64,000 nt of DNA from assembly GCF_001426405.1 (NCBI RefSeq), contig NZ_LMEP01000001.1, forward strand, positions 497,241-561,240, given 5' to 3'. The position numbers and the translations under genes were made by a program. Below, one piece after another: positions 29,519 to 39,103 of this stretch (positions are counted from its first letter, which is position 1; the number at the start of each line of letters is the position of its first letter). Source of the DNA: Streptomyces sp. Root1304 (GTDB lineage Bacteria; Actinomycetota; Actinomycetes; Streptomycetales; Streptomycetaceae). Under the pieces are notes generated by a model, which saw nothing but the letters and a program-made list of their open reading frames with translations, was not told the origin of the DNA and ran no database searches.

Positions 29519-29547
29519 CCGGCCGAGCCCCGAAGGGGCGAGGCCGG
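29519..29547 (-). terminator. Intercistronic hairpin between rpoA and rplQ
   Basis: CCGGCC-GA-GCCCC, GAA loop, GGGGC-GA-GGCCGG: an 11-bp stem interrupted by a symmetrical GA/GA internal loop (tandem G-A mismatches). No T-run follows, so partial termination, RNA processing or protein binding are all possible. Confidence 0.6.
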
Positions 29548-29619
29548 AAGGGGCGCGGGGAACTGCGCGATCAAGCACAGCGCTCCCGCACCCGAGTACG
29601 GACCGTGAGGCCCGAGCTC

Positions 29620-30642
29620 CTAGTACTGCTCGGTCTCCACGAAACCCGCGTCCGCGTCGTCGTCGGCGCCGAAGGCGTCCGCGGCGGCGGTCGGGTCGAA
29701 GCCGGGAGGCGAGTCCTTCAGCGCGAGGCCCATACCGGCCAGCTTCGCCTTGACCTCGTCGATCGACTTCGCACCGAAGTTGCGGATGTCGAGCAGGTCG
29801 GCCTCGGAGCGCGCCACGAGCTCACCCACGGAGTGGATGCCCTCGCGCTTGAGGCAGTTGTACGAACGAACGGTGAGCTCGAGCTCCTCGATCGGCAGCG
29901 CGAGGTCGGCGGCCAGGGCGGCGTCCGTGGGGGACGGGCCCATGTCGATGCCCTCGGCGTCGATGTTGAGCTCGCGCGCCAGACCGAACAGCTCGACCAG
30001 GGTCTTGCCGGCGGACGCCATGGCGTCACGCGGGCGCATGGCCTGCTTGGTCTCGACGTCGACGATCAGCTTGTCGAAGTCGGTGCGCTGCTCGACACGG
30101 GTCGCCTCGACCTTGTACGTGACCTTGAGCACCGGCGAGTAGATGGAGTCGACCGGGATACGGCCGATCTCCTGGCCCACCTGCTTGTTCTGCACGGCGG
30201 AGACGTAGCCGCGACCGCGCTCGACGGTCAGCTCCATCTCCAGCTTGCCCTTGCCGTTGAGCGTGGCGAGGACGAGGTCGGGGTTGTGCACCTCGACACC
30301 GGCCGGGGGCGCGATGTCGGCGGCGGTGACCAGACCCGGGCCCTGCTTGCGCAGGTACATCACGACCGGCTCGTCGTGCTCCGAGGAGACGACCAGCTGC
30401 TTGATGTTGAGGATGAGGTCGGTCACGTCCTCCTTGACGCCCGGCACGGTGGTGAACTCGTGCAGGACACCGTCGATGCGGATGCTGGTGACAGCAGCGC
30501 CGGGGATCGACGAGAGGAGGGTACGGCGGAGGGAGTTGCCGAGGGTGTAGCCGAAGCCCGGCTCCAGGGGCTCGATGACGAACCGGGAGCGGAACTCGTC
30601 GACGACCTCTTCGGTCAGCGACGGACGCTGAGCGATCAGCAT
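29620..30642 (-). CDS. rpoA: RNA polymerase alpha subunit
   Basis: A 340-aa subunit that dimerises to nucleate polymerase assembly. The N-terminal domain begins [20 protein letters not shown] and has the [20 protein letters not shown] motif. The C-terminal domain (about 255-320) binds UP elements and activators: [20 protein letters not shown] and [20 protein letters not shown]. An acidic tail of about 25 residues follows ([19 protein letters not shown]). ATG start with GAAGGAA upstream. It follows rpsK directly; rpsD, found here in many other bacteria, is absent, as in other Streptomyces. Confidence 0.98.
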   Translation of the reverse strand: MLIAQRPSLTEEVVDEFRSRFVIEPLEPGFGYTLGNSLRRTLLSSIPGAAVTSIRIDGVLHEFTTVPGVKEDVTDLILNIKQLVVSSEHDEPVVMYLRKQGPGLVTAADIAPPAGVEVHNPDLVLATLNGKGKLEMELTVERGRGYVSAVQNKQVGQEIGRIPVDSIYSPVLKVTYKVEATRVEQRTDFDKLIVDVETKQAMRPRDAMASAGKTLVELFGLARELNIDAEGIDMGPSPTDAALAADLALPIEELELTVRSYNCLKREGIHSVGELVARSEADLLDIRNFGAKSIDEVKAKLAGMGLALKDSPPGFDPTAAADAFGADDDADAGFVETEQY

Positions 30643-30704
30643 GTCTGTGATTCCTTCAGTCGTGGACGCCCACTATTTGACGTCCTCGGAGTACTACAAG
30701 GGTA

Positions 30705-30739
30705 CGGGCGGTACGCCCCCATAGGGGACGCACCGCCCG
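30705..30739 (-). terminator. Intercistronic hairpin between rpsK and rpoA
   Basis: CGGGCGGTACGCCCC (30705-30719) pairs, with a few mismatches, with GGGGACGCACCGCCCG (30724-30739) around a four-base loop. No T-run follows. It stands in the 124-base gap just where rpsD lies in other genera. Confidence 0.6.
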
Positions 30740-30766
30740 GAAATCCCTGGTCAAGCAGCCCGTGCG

Positions 30767-31171
30767 TCAGACGCGGCGGCGCTTGGGGGGACGGCAGCCG
30801 TTGTGCGGCGTGGGGGTGACGTCCTGGATCGAACCGACCTCGAGGCCCGTGGCCTGGAGGGAGCGGATCGCGGTCTCACGGCCGGAGCCGGGACCCTTGA
30901 CGAAGACGTCGACCTTGCGCATGCCGTGCTCCTGCGCGCGACGGGCGGCCGACTCGGCGGCCATCTGCGCGGCGAAGGGGGTGGACTTGCGCGAGCCCTT
31001 GAAGCCGACGTGGCCGGCGGAGGCCCAGGAGATCACGTTGCCCGAGGGGTCCGTGATCGAGACGATCGTGTTGTTGAACGTGCTCTTGATGTGCGCGTGG
31101 CCGTGAGCGACGTTCTTCTTTTCCTTGCGGCGCACCTTCTTGGCAGCGCCCTGACGACCCTTGGGGGGCAT
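30767..31171 (-). CDS. rpsK: 30S ribosomal protein S11
   Basis: A 134-aa platform protein of the small subunit. It starts [20 protein letters not shown], then [49 protein letters not shown] and [15 protein letters not shown] at the end, all diagnostic of S11. ATG start with GGAG upstream. It follows rpsM by 66 bases and precedes rpoA by 124 bases that include a hairpin. Confidence 0.97.
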   Translation of the reverse strand: MPPKGRQGAAKKVRRKEKKNVAHGHAHIKSTFNNTIVSITDPSGNVISWASAGHVGFKGSRKSTPFAAQMAAESAARRAQEHGMRKVDVFVKGPGSGRETAIRSLQATGLEVGSIQDVTPTPHNGCRPPKRRRV

Positions 31172-31237
31172 CTATATCTCCTACGGGAGGTGGTCGGTCC
31201 TACAGCGAAGACCGCTTGGTCAAGCGTCCGCTGAGGA

Positions 31238-31618
31238 CTACTTCTTGCCCGGCTTCTTCTTGCCGGCGATGGCGCGACGCGGGCCCTTGCGGGTACGAGC
31301 GTTCGTGCTGGTGCGCTGGCCGCGGACGGGCAGGCCACGACGGTGGCGCAGACCCTGGTAGCAGCCGATCTCGACCTTGCGGCGGATGTCGGCGGCGATC
31401 TCGCGGCGGAGGTCACCCTCGGTCTGGAGGTTGGCGTCCACGTACTCGCGGATCTTGACGAGGTCTTCCTCGGCAAGGTCGCGGACACGGGTGGACGGGT
31501 TCACGCCGGTCGCGGCGAGAATCTCCTCGGACCGGGTACGCCCGATACCGAAGACGTAGGTGAGTGCGACCACCACGCGCTTTTCGCGCGGGATGTCAAC
31601 ACCGGAAACGCGTGCCAT
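31238..31618 (-). CDS. rpsM: 30S ribosomal protein S13
   Basis: A 126-aa head protein of the small subunit that makes intersubunit bridges. [34 protein letters not shown], and the basic C-terminal [20 protein letters not shown] with [16 protein letters not shown] tail identify it. ATG start with AGGAGCC upstream. The gap to rpmJ is 203 bases, unusually long, moderately rich in A and T in places, and holds a short GTTCC/GGAAC hairpin near 31675-31688. Confidence 0.97.
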   Translation of the reverse strand: MARVSGVDIPREKRVVVALTYVFGIGRTRSEEILAATGVNPSTRVRDLAEEDLVKIREYVDANLQTEGDLRREIAADIRRKVEIGCYQGLRHRRGLPVRGQRTSTNARTRKGPRRAIAGKKKPGKK

Positions 31619-31821
31619 TCAATGGCTCCTGTGTTCTCGGGGGTCTGCTGCAGAACCGCTCCCGACCGCCGACCGTTCCTGTCGGAACAGTGGTACGTCC
31701 GGGTCCCCGGCCCCCGCCGGAGGTGCCGTCAACCGTGGAACACGGCCCGACGGGCTCTGCGTATGTACGTATTGCTATGCGTCGCGCGAAGAACTGCGAA
31801 ATGCAGGTCGGTCGGCGTGCG

Positions 31822-31935
31822 TCAGCCCTGGCGCTGCTTGTGGCGCAGGTTGTCGCAGATGACCATGACCCGGCCGTGACGGCGGATCACCTTGCACTTG
31901 TCGCAGATCTTCTTGACGCTCGGCTTGACCTTCAT
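31822..31935 (-). CDS. rpmJ: 50S ribosomal protein L36
   Basis: A 37-aa zinc-ribbon ribosomal protein: [20 protein letters not shown], then [17 protein letters not shown]. Zinc ligands Cys11, Cys14, Cys27 and His32 are all present, so this is the zinc-containing form. The ATG at 31935 follows infA by 63 bases. The order infA-rpmJ-rpsM-rpsK-rpoA is the usual alpha operon. It is easily overlooked because of its size. Confidence 0.97.
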   Translation of the reverse strand: MKVKPSVKKICDKCKVIRRHGRVMVICDNLRHKQRQG

Positions 31936-31998
31936 GGGATGTGAGGTTCTCCGGGTCAGTGCCACCACCCGCGCACGGAGGCGGGGTGCGGGCAAGAT

Positions 31999-32220
31999 CT
32001 ACTTGTACCGGTAGACGATCCGGCCACGCGTCAGGTCGTACGGAGAGAGCTCCACGACGACCCGGTCGTCCGGGAGGATTCGGATGTAGTGCATCCGCAT
32101 CTTGCCGGAGATGTGCGCGAGGACCTTGTGACCGTTCTGGAGCTCCACCTTGAACATGGCGTTCGGGAGGGACTCGATCACGGTGCCCTCGATTTCGATG
32201 GCACCTTGCTTCTTGGCCAC
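31999..32220 (-). CDS. infA: Translation initiation factor IF-1
   Basis: A 73-aa OB-fold protein that occupies the A site during initiation. [40 protein letters not shown] and [33 protein letters not shown] cover the whole family sequence. GTG start with AAAGGCGAAGC upstream. It heads the infA-rpmJ-rpsM-rpsK-rpoA run; a TAGACT -10 box about 80 bases upstream suggests that a promoter lies in the 172-base gap to map. Confidence 0.97.
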   Translation of the reverse strand: MAKKQGAIEIEGTVIESLPNAMFKVELQNGHKVLAHISGKMRMHYIRILPDDRVVVELSPYDLTRGRIVYRYK

Positions 32221-32300
32221 GCTTCGCCTTTCGAATCGGCTACCTTGATCGACTCCCGCCGCCGTGTGCGGACACAGGGGTACACGAGAGCCGACGCATC

Positions 32301-32329
32301 AGTCTACGTCAGGCCCCAGGAAAAGACGA
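32301..32329 (-). promoter_or_regulatory. Candidate infA promoter
   Basis: On the minus strand TAGACT (32306-32301) is a full match to the favoured -10 box of the principal sigma factor. At 17 bases upstream TCGTCT is a poor -35. Position in the gap between map and infA supports it; strength is uncertain. Confidence 0.5.
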
Positions 32330-32392
32330 ATCGGGAAAGTGTGCCCACCCGGAAAGATCCTTACGCAAGGAGCCACGCCGCAGAATCCCGGG

Positions 32393-33241
32393 CTACGCCA
32401 GCGGGTCCGGCGCAGCCGTCACGCCCAGCTCCGCCAGCTTCGCCTTGCCGCCGTCGACCGCGGTGAGGACCAGGGGGCCCTCCTCGGTCAGGGCGATCGA
32501 GTGCTCCCAGTGCGAGGACCAGGTGCCGTCGGTCGTGATGACCGTCCAGTCGTCCTTCAGGACCTCCGTCTGCGCGGTGCCCAGGGAGACCATCGGCTCG
32601 ATCGCCAGGCAGAGGCCGGGGACCAGCTTCGGGCCCTTGCCGCGCTTGCGGGAGACGTAGTTCAGCAGGTGCGGGTCCATGTGCATCTCGGTGCCGATGC
32701 CGTGGCCGCCGTAGTCCTCGATGATCCCGTAGCGACCGAGGCTGTGGTCGCCGACCGCCGGCCGCGGCTGACGCTTGATGTACGTCTCGATCGCCTTCGA
32801 GATGTCGACCAGGCGGTTGCCGAGCTTCATGGCCGCGATACCGGCCCACATCGACTCCTCCGTGACCCGGGAGAGCTCGACCAGCTCCGGCGCGTGCCCG
32901 GTGCCCACGAAGGCCGTGTAGGCCGCGTCACCGTGCCAGCCGTCCACGATCGCGCCCGCGTCGATGGAGATGATGTCGCCGTCCTTGAGGACGGTCTTGT
33001 CGTCGGGGATGCCGTGGACGACGACCTCGTTGGCCGAGGTGCAGATCGTCGCGGGGAAACCGCCGTACCCGAGGAAGTTCGACTTCGCCCCGTGGTCGGC
33101 GATGACCTTCCGCGCGACCTCGTCGAGGTCCTTCGTCGTGGCGCCCGGCACGGCCGCCTCACGGGTCGCCGCGTGAATGGCGGCGACGACCAGCCCCGCC
33201 TCGCGCATCTTCGCGATCTGCTCGGGGGTCTTGATCTGCAC
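32393..33241 (-). CDS. map: Methionine aminopeptidase, type I
   Basis: A 282-aa metalloprotease that removes N-terminal Met from nascent proteins. The five metal ligands are visible: two Asp in ISIDAGAIVDGWHGDAAYT (near 110), His in DYGGHGIGTEMH (near 185), Glu in CLAIEPMVSLG (near 220) and Glu in SSHWEHSIALTEEG (near 255). The GTG start gives MQIKTPEQIAKMREAGLVVA and has AAAGG upstream. It follows adk by 95 bases, a gap that contains a long hairpin. A type I enzyme without the zinc-finger extension. Confidence 0.96.
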   Translation of the reverse strand: MQIKTPEQIAKMREAGLVVAAIHAATREAAVPGATTKDLDEVARKVIADHGAKSNFLGYGGFPATICTSANEVVVHGIPDDKTVLKDGDIISIDAGAIVDGWHGDAAYTAFVGTGHAPELVELSRVTEESMWAGIAAMKLGNRLVDISKAIETYIKRQPRPAVGDHSLGRYGIIEDYGGHGIGTEMHMDPHLLNYVSRKRGKGPKLVPGLCLAIEPMVSLGTAQTEVLKDDWTVITTDGTWSSHWEHSIALTEEGPLVLTAVDGGKAKLAELGVTAAPDPLA

Positions 33242-33280
33242 GGGCCGCGGCCTTTCCGTCGAGTACGGGGAACAGAACAA

Positions 33281-33323
33281 CGATACGGCCGCGGCGCCCC
33301 TGAGGGGCACCGCGGCCGTATCG
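33281..33323 (-). terminator. Hairpin between adk and map
   Basis: CGATACGGCCGCGG (33281-33294) pairs with CCGCGGCCGTATCG (33310-33323), with further GCCCC/GGGGC pairing around a TGAG loop. On the minus strand TTGTTCTGTT follows, so this can terminate or attenuate before map. Confidence 0.75.
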
Positions 33324-33336
33324 CACGAACCAGGGG

Positions 33337-33984
33337 TTACTTCTTGATCGCGTCCATCGCCTTGGCGGTGACCTCGTCCACCTTGCCGAGCGCCGAGATC
33401 GTCGACACCAGGTTCTGCGCCCGGTAGTAGTCGATGATCGGCTCGGTCTCGGTGTGGTAGACCGACAGACGCTTGCGGACGGTCTCCTCCGTGTCGTCGT
33501 CACGCTGGTACAGCTCGCCGCCGCAGACGTCGCAGACGCCCTCGGTCTTCGGAGCGTTGTACGTCACGTGGAAGACGTGCGACGAGTCCTTGCGGCAGAT
33601 GCGGCGACCCGCGATCCGCTTCACGACCTCGTCCTCGGGGACCTCGAGGTCCAGCACCGCGTCCAGCTGGATGCCGTCCGCCTTGAGGAACGCGTCCAGA
33701 GCCTCGGCCTGGGCCACGTTCCGCGGGAACCCGTCCAGCAGGAAGCCGCCCTCGGCGTCCGCCTGGTGCATGCGGTCCTCGGCCATCCCGATCGTCACGG
33801 AGTCCGGCACGAGCTGGCCGGCCTTCATGTACGACTGCGCCTCTACGCCCAGCGGCGTGCCCTGCGAGATGTTGGCACGGAACAGGTCGCCCGTAGAGAT
33901 GTGCGGGATGCCCAGGTTCTTGGCGAGGAACGCAGCCTGCGTTCCCTTGCCGGCACCGGGCGGTCCGACGAGGACGATTCGCAT
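33337..33984 (-). CDS. adk: Adenylate kinase
   Basis: A 215-aa enzyme catalysing ATP + AMP to 2 ADP. P-loop GPPGAGKGTQ near residue 8, AMP-binding STGDLFRA near 30, DGFPRN near 84. The long LID domain (CRKDSSHVFHVTYNAPKTEG, then VCDVCGGEL) carries three Cys and one His that may hold a structural metal. The ATG shares one base with the secY stop (TGATG), so translation is coupled to secY. A normal member of the secY-adk-map run. Confidence 0.97.
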   Translation of the reverse strand: MRIVLVGPPGAGKGTQAAFLAKNLGIPHISTGDLFRANISQGTPLGVEAQSYMKAGQLVPDSVTIGMAEDRMHQADAEGGFLLDGFPRNVAQAEALDAFLKADGIQLDAVLDLEVPEDEVVKRIAGRRICRKDSSHVFHVTYNAPKTEGVCDVCGGELYQRDDDTEETVRKRLSVYHTETEPIIDYYRAQNLVSTISALGKVDEVTAKAMDAIKK

Positions 33985-35303
33985 CAGCGGAGGAACCCTT
34001 CGTAATTGCGCTGCTGGAGCTGGCTCTCGATCTGCTTCACGGTCTCCAGCCCCACACCCACGATGATGAGGATGCTCGTCCCACCGAAGGGGAAGTTGGC
34101 ATTGGCGCCACCGAAGCCTGCCAACGCCATCGTCGGCACAAGAGCGATCAGACCCAAGTACAGCGAGCCCGGCCAAGTGATCCGGTTGAGCACGTAGCTC
34201 AGGTACTCGGCAGTAGGTCGACCAGCCCGGATACCCGGGATGAAGCCACCATACTTCTTCATGTTGTCGGCGACTTCCTCGGGGTTGAACGAGATCGCCA
34301 CGTAGAAGAAGGCGAAGAACACGATCAGGAGGAAGTACGCGGCGATGTAGTAGGGGTGGTCACCCTTGACGAAGTGGGCTTCGATCCAGGTCTTCCACCC
34401 TGCGGTGGAGTTCGAGAACTGCGCGATCAGGGCCGGGATGTAGAGCAGCGACGACGCGAAGATGACAGGAATCACACCCGCCTGGTTCACCTTCAACGGG
34501 ATGTACGTGGACGTACCGCCGTAGGAGCGCCGGCCGATCATGCGCTTCGCGTACTGCACCGGGATGCGGCGCTGGGCCTGCTCGACGAAGACCACGAGGG
34601 CCACCATCACGAAGCCGATGAGGATGACGGTGCCGAACTCGATCCAGCCCTTGGCGAGCTTGCCGCTCTCCTTGATGGCCCACAGGGCGCCCGGGAAGCC
34701 GGCGGCGATCGAGATGAACATCAGGATCGACATGCCGTTGCCGATGCCGCGGTCGGTGATCAGCTCACCGAGCCACATGACGACACAGGTACCCGCGGTC
34801 ATCGTGATGACCATGGTGGCGATGGTGAAGACGGACGGGTCAGGAACGACCTGGTCCGCCACCGAGCAGCCGCTGAACAGAGCACCGCTCTTGGCCGTCG
34901 CGACGAGACCCGTGCCCTGCAGGATGGCCAGGGCGACCGTCAGGTACCGGGTGTACTGCGTGATCTTGGCGGTACCGGACTGACCCTCCTTCTTGAGGGC
35001 CTCGAGTCGCGGGATCACGACGGTCAGCAGCTGCAGGATGATGCTCGCCGTGATGTACGGCATGATGCCGAGCGCGAAGATGGTGATCTGCAGCAGCGCC
35101 CCGCCACTGAACATGTTGACCAGGCCGAACAGGCTGTTGTTGCCCTCGCTGGCCTGCTTGACACACTGCTGGACGGCCTCGTAGCTGACGCCGGGGACCG
35201 GGATGTGGGCCCCGAGGCGGTACAGCACGATGATGGCGAGCGTGAAGAGCAGCTTCTTGCGCAGGTCGGGCGTCTTGAACGCCCGGGCGAACGCGGTGAG
35301 CAC
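33984..35303 (-). CDS. secY: Preprotein translocase subunit SecY
   Basis: A 439-aa channel subunit of the Sec translocon with ten membrane segments. MLTAFARAFKTPDLRKKLLF starts the protein; GALLQITIFALGIMPYITASIILQLL (TM2) and the cytoplasmic loop AQRRIPVQYAKRMIGRRSYGG are diagnostic. The GTG at 35303 is fixed by AGGAGG; the frame stays open for eleven more codons. The 213-base gap to rplO holds a hairpin and a TAGGCT -10-like box (about 85 bases before the start), so secY may have its own promoter as well as read-through. Confidence 0.97.
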   Translation of the reverse strand: MLTAFARAFKTPDLRKKLLFTLAIIVLYRLGAHIPVPGVSYEAVQQCVKQASEGNNSLFGLVNMFSGGALLQITIFALGIMPYITASIILQLLTVVIPRLEALKKEGQSGTAKITQYTRYLTVALAILQGTGLVATAKSGALFSGCSVADQVVPDPSVFTIATMVITMTAGTCVVMWLGELITDRGIGNGMSILMFISIAAGFPGALWAIKESGKLAKGWIEFGTVILIGFVMVALVVFVEQAQRRIPVQYAKRMIGRRSYGGTSTYIPLKVNQAGVIPVIFASSLLYIPALIAQFSNSTAGWKTWIEAHFVKGDHPYYIAAYFLLIVFFAFFYVAISFNPEEVADNMKKYGGFIPGIRAGRPTAEYLSYVLNRITWPGSLYLGLIALVPTMALAGFGGANANFPFGGTSILIIVGVGLETVKQIESQLQQRNYEGFLR

Positions 35304-35457
35304 GGTGCCTCCTGCGACCCCCGCGCTAGGCGTCAAGGGTGACGGTCTTGAGGTTCGACGAATAGGTATCGGTCATCAATTCCGTACGGGCATACCGCAC
35401 GGAGCCTAGACAGTGCACGCCACCTTACCGGCGACCATGCCCCCCTAGGAACGACCA

Positions 35458-35491
35458 ATCGGGGATGCCCCTTTTGGGAGGCATCCCCGAT
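35458..35491 (-). terminator. Hairpin between rplO and secY
   Basis: ATCGGGGATGCC (35458-35469) and GGCATCCCCGAT (35480-35491) form a perfect 12-bp stem with a CCAAAAGG-type loop. No T-run follows on the minus strand. It may separate the ribosomal part of the spc operon from secY-adk. Confidence 0.7.
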
Positions 35492-35516
35492 CGGATGTTC
35501 AAGCCATCGAGTCGTC

Positions 35517-35972
35517 TCAGACGAGCTCGGTGACGGTGCCACCAGCGGCGGCGATCTTCTCCTTGGCGGAGCCGGAGACGGCGTCGACCGTCACCTGCAG
35601 CGCCACGGTGATCTCGCCGGTGCCGAGCACCTTGACGAGCTGGTTCTTGCGAACCGCACCCTTGGCGACCAGATCGGCCACCGTGACCTCGCCACCCTGC
35701 GGGTAGAGCGCGGTGAGCTTGTCCAGGTTCACGACCTGGTACTCGGTGCGGAACGGGTTCTTGAAGCCCTTGAGCTTCGGCAGACGCATGTGGAGGGGCA
35801 TCTGCCCACCCTCGAAGCGCTGCGGAACCTGGTAACGGGCCTTCGTGCCCTTGGTACCACGACCGGCCGTCTTACCCTTCGACGCCTCACCACGGCCCAC
35901 ACGGGTCTTCGCGGTCTTGGCGCCGGGGGCGGGACGGAGGTTGTGGGCCTTCAGCGGGTTGGTCTCCGCCAT
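35517..35972 (-). CDS. rplO: 50S ribosomal protein L15
   Basis: A 151-aa large-subunit protein. [41 protein letters not shown] (Gly/Lys/Arg-rich extended arm) and [19 protein letters not shown] are the family features, and the C-terminal globular half ends [12 protein letters not shown]. The ATG lies one base after the rpmD stop (TGACATG), with GAGGAGGT inside the end of rpmD, so translation is coupled. Confidence 0.97.
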   Translation of the reverse strand: MAETNPLKAHNLRPAPGAKTAKTRVGRGEASKGKTAGRGTKGTKARYQVPQRFEGGQMPLHMRLPKLKGFKNPFRTEYQVVNLDKLTALYPQGGEVTVADLVAKGAVRKNQLVKVLGTGEITVALQVTVDAVSGSAKEKIAAAGGTVTELV

Positions 35973-35973
35973 G

Positions 35974-36156
35974 TCAGTCAACCTCCTCGACCGTCACGAG
36001 GTGGCGGACGGTGTGCACCATGCCGCGGAACTCGGGACGATCCTCCTTGACAACCACGTCGTTGACCCGCTTGAGGCCGAGCGAACGCAGGGTGTCGCGG
36101 TGGTTCTGCTTGCTGCCGATGTACGACTTCGTCTGCGTGACCTTGAGGCGAGCCAT
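35974..36156 (-). CDS. rpmD: 50S ribosomal protein L30
   Basis: A 60-aa protein of the large subunit: [39 protein letters not shown] and [21 protein letters not shown]. This is the short bacterial form. Its ATG shares the A of the rpsE stop (TAATG), so translation is coupled with rpsE upstream. The rplO ribosome-binding site lies within its last codons. Confidence 0.97.
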   Translation of the reverse strand: MARLKVTQTKSYIGSKQNHRDTLRSLGLKRVNDVVVKEDRPEFRGMVHTVRHLVTVEEVD

Positions 36157-36758
36157 TACGCACCCGCCCCAGCACGCGCACGAAGCAGGGCCGCGGGGGC
36201 GACGTCCTCGAGGGGCAGACCACGGCGAGCCGCGATCTCCTCGGGACGCTGCAGACCCTTGAGGGCCGCCACGGTCGCGTGCACGATGTTGATCGCGTTG
36301 GACGAGCCAAGCGACTTCGACAGGATGTCGTGAACGCCGGCGCACTCCAGAACGGCGCGCACCGGGCCACCGGCGATAACGCCGGTACCGGGGGAAGCCG
36401 GCTTCAGGAGCACGACGCCCGCGGCACGCTCGCCCGTGATCGGGTGAGGAATCGTGCCCTGGATGCGCGGAACCTTGAAGAAGTTCTTCTTGGCTTCCTC
36501 GACACCCTTGGCGATGGCCGCGGGAACTTCCTTGGCCTTGCCGTAACCGACACCTACGGTGCCGTCACCGTCGCCCACCACGACCAGCGCGGTGAAGCTG
36601 AAGCGGCGACCACCCTTGACAACCTTGGCGACGCGGTTGATCGCGACAACGCGCTCAACGTACGCGGTCTTCTCGGCGGCAGCGCCACCGTCGCGGCCCT
36701 TCCGGTCCCGCCGCTCGCCGCCACCGGCACCGCTTCCGCGGCGCTGGGGTCCAGCCAT
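36156..36758 (-). CDS. rpsE: 30S ribosomal protein S5
   Basis: A 200-aa small-subunit protein involved in accuracy. The start [20 protein letters not shown] is a Gly/Arg-rich actinobacterial extension of about 30 residues. The S5 core follows: [50 protein letters not shown] and [19 protein letters not shown]. The usual spectinomycin-contact loop [10 protein letters not shown] is intact. Stop overlaps the rpmD start by one base. Confidence 0.97.
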   Translation of the reverse strand: MAGPQRRGSGAGGGERRDRKGRDGGAAAEKTAYVERVVAINRVAKVVKGGRRFSFTALVVVGDGDGTVGVGYGKAKEVPAAIAKGVEEAKKNFFKVPRIQGTIPHPITGERAAGVVLLKPASPGTGVIAGGPVRAVLECAGVHDILSKSLGSSNAINIVHATVAALKGLQRPEEIAARRGLPLEDVAPAALLRARAGAGA

Positions 36759-36804
36759 TGGATTTACCTCTCTCTGTTACGTCCGTTAGTCCCGGAACCG
36801 GGGC

Positions 36805-37188
36805 TTAGAACTTCAGCCCGGCTTCGCGGGCGGCGTCAGCCAGAGCGGCAATGCGCCCGGCGTACCTGTTGCCACCACGGTCGAACACGACGGCCTCGAC
36901 GCCGGCGGCCTTGGCGCGCTCGGCGACAAGAGCGCCGACCTGCTTGGCCTGCGCGGACTTGTCACCCTCGCCACCGCGGATCGACGCGTCCAGGTTCGAC
37001 GCCGACGCAAGGGTGTGACCCTTGAGGTCGTCGATGACCTGAGCGGTGATGCCACGGTTCGAACGCGTCACGACGAGGCGCGGACGCTCCGCCGTACCCG
37101 ACACGTTCTTGCGGATGCGGATGTGGCGGCGAGCCTTGGCGGCACGCTTGTAAGCGTCGCCCTTGGCGATCTTCACACCGTATGCCAT
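36805..37188 (-). CDS. rplR: 50S ribosomal protein L18
   Basis: A 127-aa 5S rRNA-binding protein. It begins [20 protein letters not shown], then [27 protein letters not shown] and ends [27 protein letters not shown], all standard. ATG start, three bases after the rplF stop, in the spc operon order rplF-rplR-rpsE. Confidence 0.97.
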   Translation of the reverse strand: MAYGVKIAKGDAYKRAAKARRHIRIRKNVSGTAERPRLVVTRSNRGITAQVIDDLKGHTLASASNLDASIRGGEGDKSAQAKQVGALVAERAKAAGVEAVVFDRGGNRYAGRIAALADAAREAGLKF

Positions 37189-37191
37189 GGC

Positions 37192-37731
37192 TTACTTACC
37201 AGCCTTTCCGACCTTGCGGCGGATGACCTCGCCGGCGTACTTGACGCCCTTGGCCTTGTACGGGTCGGGCTTGCGCAGCTTGCGGATGTTCGCCGCAACC
37301 TCGCCGACCTTCTGCTTGTCGATGCCCTCGACCGAGAACTTGGTCGGCGACTCGACCTTGAACGAGATGCCCTCGGGCGCCTCGATCAGGATCGGGTGGC
37401 TGTAGCCGAGCTGGAACTCCAGGCTGGAGCCCTTCGCGGCCACGCGGTAACCGACACCGCTGATCTCGAGCGCCTTCACGTAACCCTGGGTCACACCGGT
37501 GATCATGTTGGCCACCAGCGTGCGGGACAGGCCGTGAAGGGCCTTGTTCTGACGCTCGTCGTTCGGACGGTTGACGTTCAGCACGCCATCCTCGCCCTTA
37601 ACGATCTCGATCGGAGCGGCGACGGTGTGGCTCAGGGTGCCCTTGGAACCCTTCACCGTGACCGTGCGGCCATCGATGGTGACGTCCACGCCGGCGGGAA
37701 CCTGGATAGGCAGCTTGCCAATACGCGACAT
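37192..37731 (-). CDS. rplF: 50S ribosomal protein L6
   Basis: A 179-aa protein near the factor-binding centre of the large subunit, with two homologous halves. [20 protein letters not shown], then [20 protein letters not shown] and the C-terminal signature [24 protein letters not shown] start with GGAAGGAAAG upstream. It follows rpsH by 21 bases. Confidence 0.97.
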   Translation of the reverse strand: MSRIGKLPIQVPAGVDVTIDGRTVTVKGSKGTLSHTVAAPIEIVKGEDGVLNVNRPNDERQNKALHGLSRTLVANMITGVTQGYVKALEISGVGYRVAAKGSSLEFQLGYSHPILIEAPEGISFKVESPTKFSVEGIDKQKVGEVAANIRKLRKPDPYKAKGVKYAGEVIRRKVGKAGK

Positions 37732-37752
37732 GAGCTTTCCTTCCTTTCCCGA

Positions 37753-38151
37753 CTACCAGACGTAGGCGAGGACTTCCCCACCTACGCCCTTCTTGCCTGC
37801 CTGCTGGCCGGTCAGGAGACCGTGGGACGTGGAGATGATCGCCACGCCCAGGCCGCCGAGAACCTTCGGCAGGTTTGTGGACTTCGCGTAAACCCGGAGA
37901 CCGGGCTTCGAGATCCGCTTGATGCCCGCGATGGAGCGCTCACGGTTCGGACCGAACTTGAGCTCGAGGACGAGGTTCTTGCCGACCTCGGCGTCCTCGA
38001 CCTTCCAGCCCGTGATGAAGCCCTCCTGCTGGAGGATTTCCGCGATGTGAGACTTGATCTTGCTGTGCGGCATCGTCACGGAGTCGTGGTATGCCGAGTT
38101 CGCGTTACGCAGACGAGTCAGCATGTCCGCGATCGGATCAGTCATGGTCAT
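37753..38151 (-). CDS. rpsH: 30S ribosomal protein S8
   Basis: A 132-aa 16S rRNA-binding assembly protein (a translational repressor of the spc operon in E. coli). [20 protein letters not shown], then [20 protein letters not shown] and the C-terminal [26 protein letters not shown]. Two ATG codons, at 38151 and 38145, are both usable. It is preceded by a 206-base gap with a large hairpin, an odd break inside the spc operon. Confidence 0.96.
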   Translation of the reverse strand: MTMTDPIADMLTRLRNANSAYHDSVTMPHSKIKSHIAEILQQEGFITGWKVEDAEVGKNLVLELKFGPNRERSIAGIKRISKPGLRVYAKSTNLPKVLGGLGVAIISTSHGLLTGQQAGKKGVGGEVLAYVW

Positions 38152-38262
38152 GAATTGGCCTTCGGCCTCTCTCGCCGTGGTTTCCGGTGCGCCATCCCTC
38201 TCCCCACACAGGGGCGGGACGGGTGCGGCGCGGGGACCTACGGCGTAGTAAGTCGTAAGGGC

Positions 38263-38313
38263 GGCGGACGCCCAACCCTCCTAGCCTAAGCCATGGAGGC
38301 TCGGGCGTCCGCC
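38263..38313 (-). terminator. Long hairpin between rpsZ and rpsH
   Basis: GGCGGACGCCC (38263-38273) and GGGCGTCCGCC (38303-38313) form a perfect 11-bp stem, with inner CCTCC/GGAGG pairing. It lies in the middle of the spc operon, with no T-run on the minus strand. Attenuation or RNA processing is more likely than full termination. Confidence 0.7.
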
Positions 38314-38357
38314 AACCCAATGCTTACCGAGAGACTCCGGTCATCCCAAGTAAGGGA

Positions 38358-38543
38358 TTACCAGGAGCTCTTGGTCACGCCCGGCAGCTCGCCACGGTGA
38401 GCCATCTCACGAAGGCACACGCGGCACAGGCCGAACTTGCGGTACACGGAGTGGGGACGACCACAACGCTGGCAGCGCGTGTAACCACGCACGCCGAACT
38501 TGGGCTTGCGGGCAGCCTTCGCGATGAGAGCCTTCTTCGCCAT
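38358..38543 (-). CDS. rpsZ: 30S ribosomal protein S14, zinc-containing type
   Basis: A 61-aa short S14: [40 protein letters not shown] and [21 protein letters not shown]. The CxxC...CxxC pairs (CQRC and CRVC) bind zinc, marking the C+ type. Streptomyces usually also carry a Zur-regulated C- type elsewhere. ATG start, five bases after the rplE stop with GGAGGC at the gene end. Confidence 0.96.
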   Translation of the reverse strand: MAKKALIAKAARKPKFGVRGYTRCQRCGRPHSVYRKFGLCRVCLREMAHRGELPGVTKSSW

Positions 38544-38548
38544 CTCGC

Positions 38549-39103
38549 TTACGCCTCCTTGAACGGGAAGCCGAGGTGACGCAGAAGGGCACGGCCCTCG
38601 TCGTCGTTGGTCGCCGTGGTCACCACGGTGATGTCCATACCCCGGACACGGTCGATCTTGTCCTGGTCGATCTCGTGGAACATGACCTGCTCCGTGAGAC
38701 CGAAGGTGTAGTTGCCACGCCCGTCGAACTGCTTGGGGGACAGACCACGGAAGTCGCGGATGCGCGGAAGCGCGAGCGACAGGGTGCGGTCCAGGAACTC
38801 CCACATGCGGTCGCCACGGAGGGTGACGTGCGCACCGATCGGCTGGCCCTCACGCAGCTTGAACTGCGCGATGGACTTGCGAGCCTTGGTGACGGCCGGC
38901 TTCTGGCCGGTGATCGTGGTCAGGTCACGGACGGCACCGTCCATGAGCTTCGAGTCACGGGCGGCGTCGCCGACACCCATGTTGACCACGATCTTCACGA
39001 GGCCGGGAACCTGCATGACGTTCTCGTAGGAGAACTCCTCACGCAGCTTGCCCGCGATCTCCTCGCGGTACTTCGTCTTGAGACGCGGAGTGGTGGTAGC
39101 CAT
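38549..39103 (-). CDS. rplE: 50S ribosomal protein L5
   Basis: A 184-aa 5S rRNA-binding protein that also contacts P-site t[43 protein letters not shown], then [23 protein letters not shown] and [15 protein letters not shown] are diagnostic. Its ATG overlaps the rplX stop by one base (TGATG), so translation is coupled. Confidence 0.97.
   Translation of the reverse strand: MATTTPRLKTKYREEIAGKLREEFSYENVMQVPGLVKIVVNMGVGDAARDSKLMDGAVRDLTTITGQKPAVTKARKSIAQFKLREGQPIGAHVTLRGDRMWEFLDRTLSLALPRIRDFRGLSPKQFDGRGNYTFGLTEQVMFHEIDQDKIDRVRGMDITVVTTATNDDEGRALLRHLGFPFKEA

Noticed and set aside
30643..30766. A missing or degenerate rpsD between rpsK and rpoA.
   Set aside because: The gap is only 124 bases and no S4 remnant is visible. 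In Streptomyces rpsD lies elsewhere, so this is the normal state.
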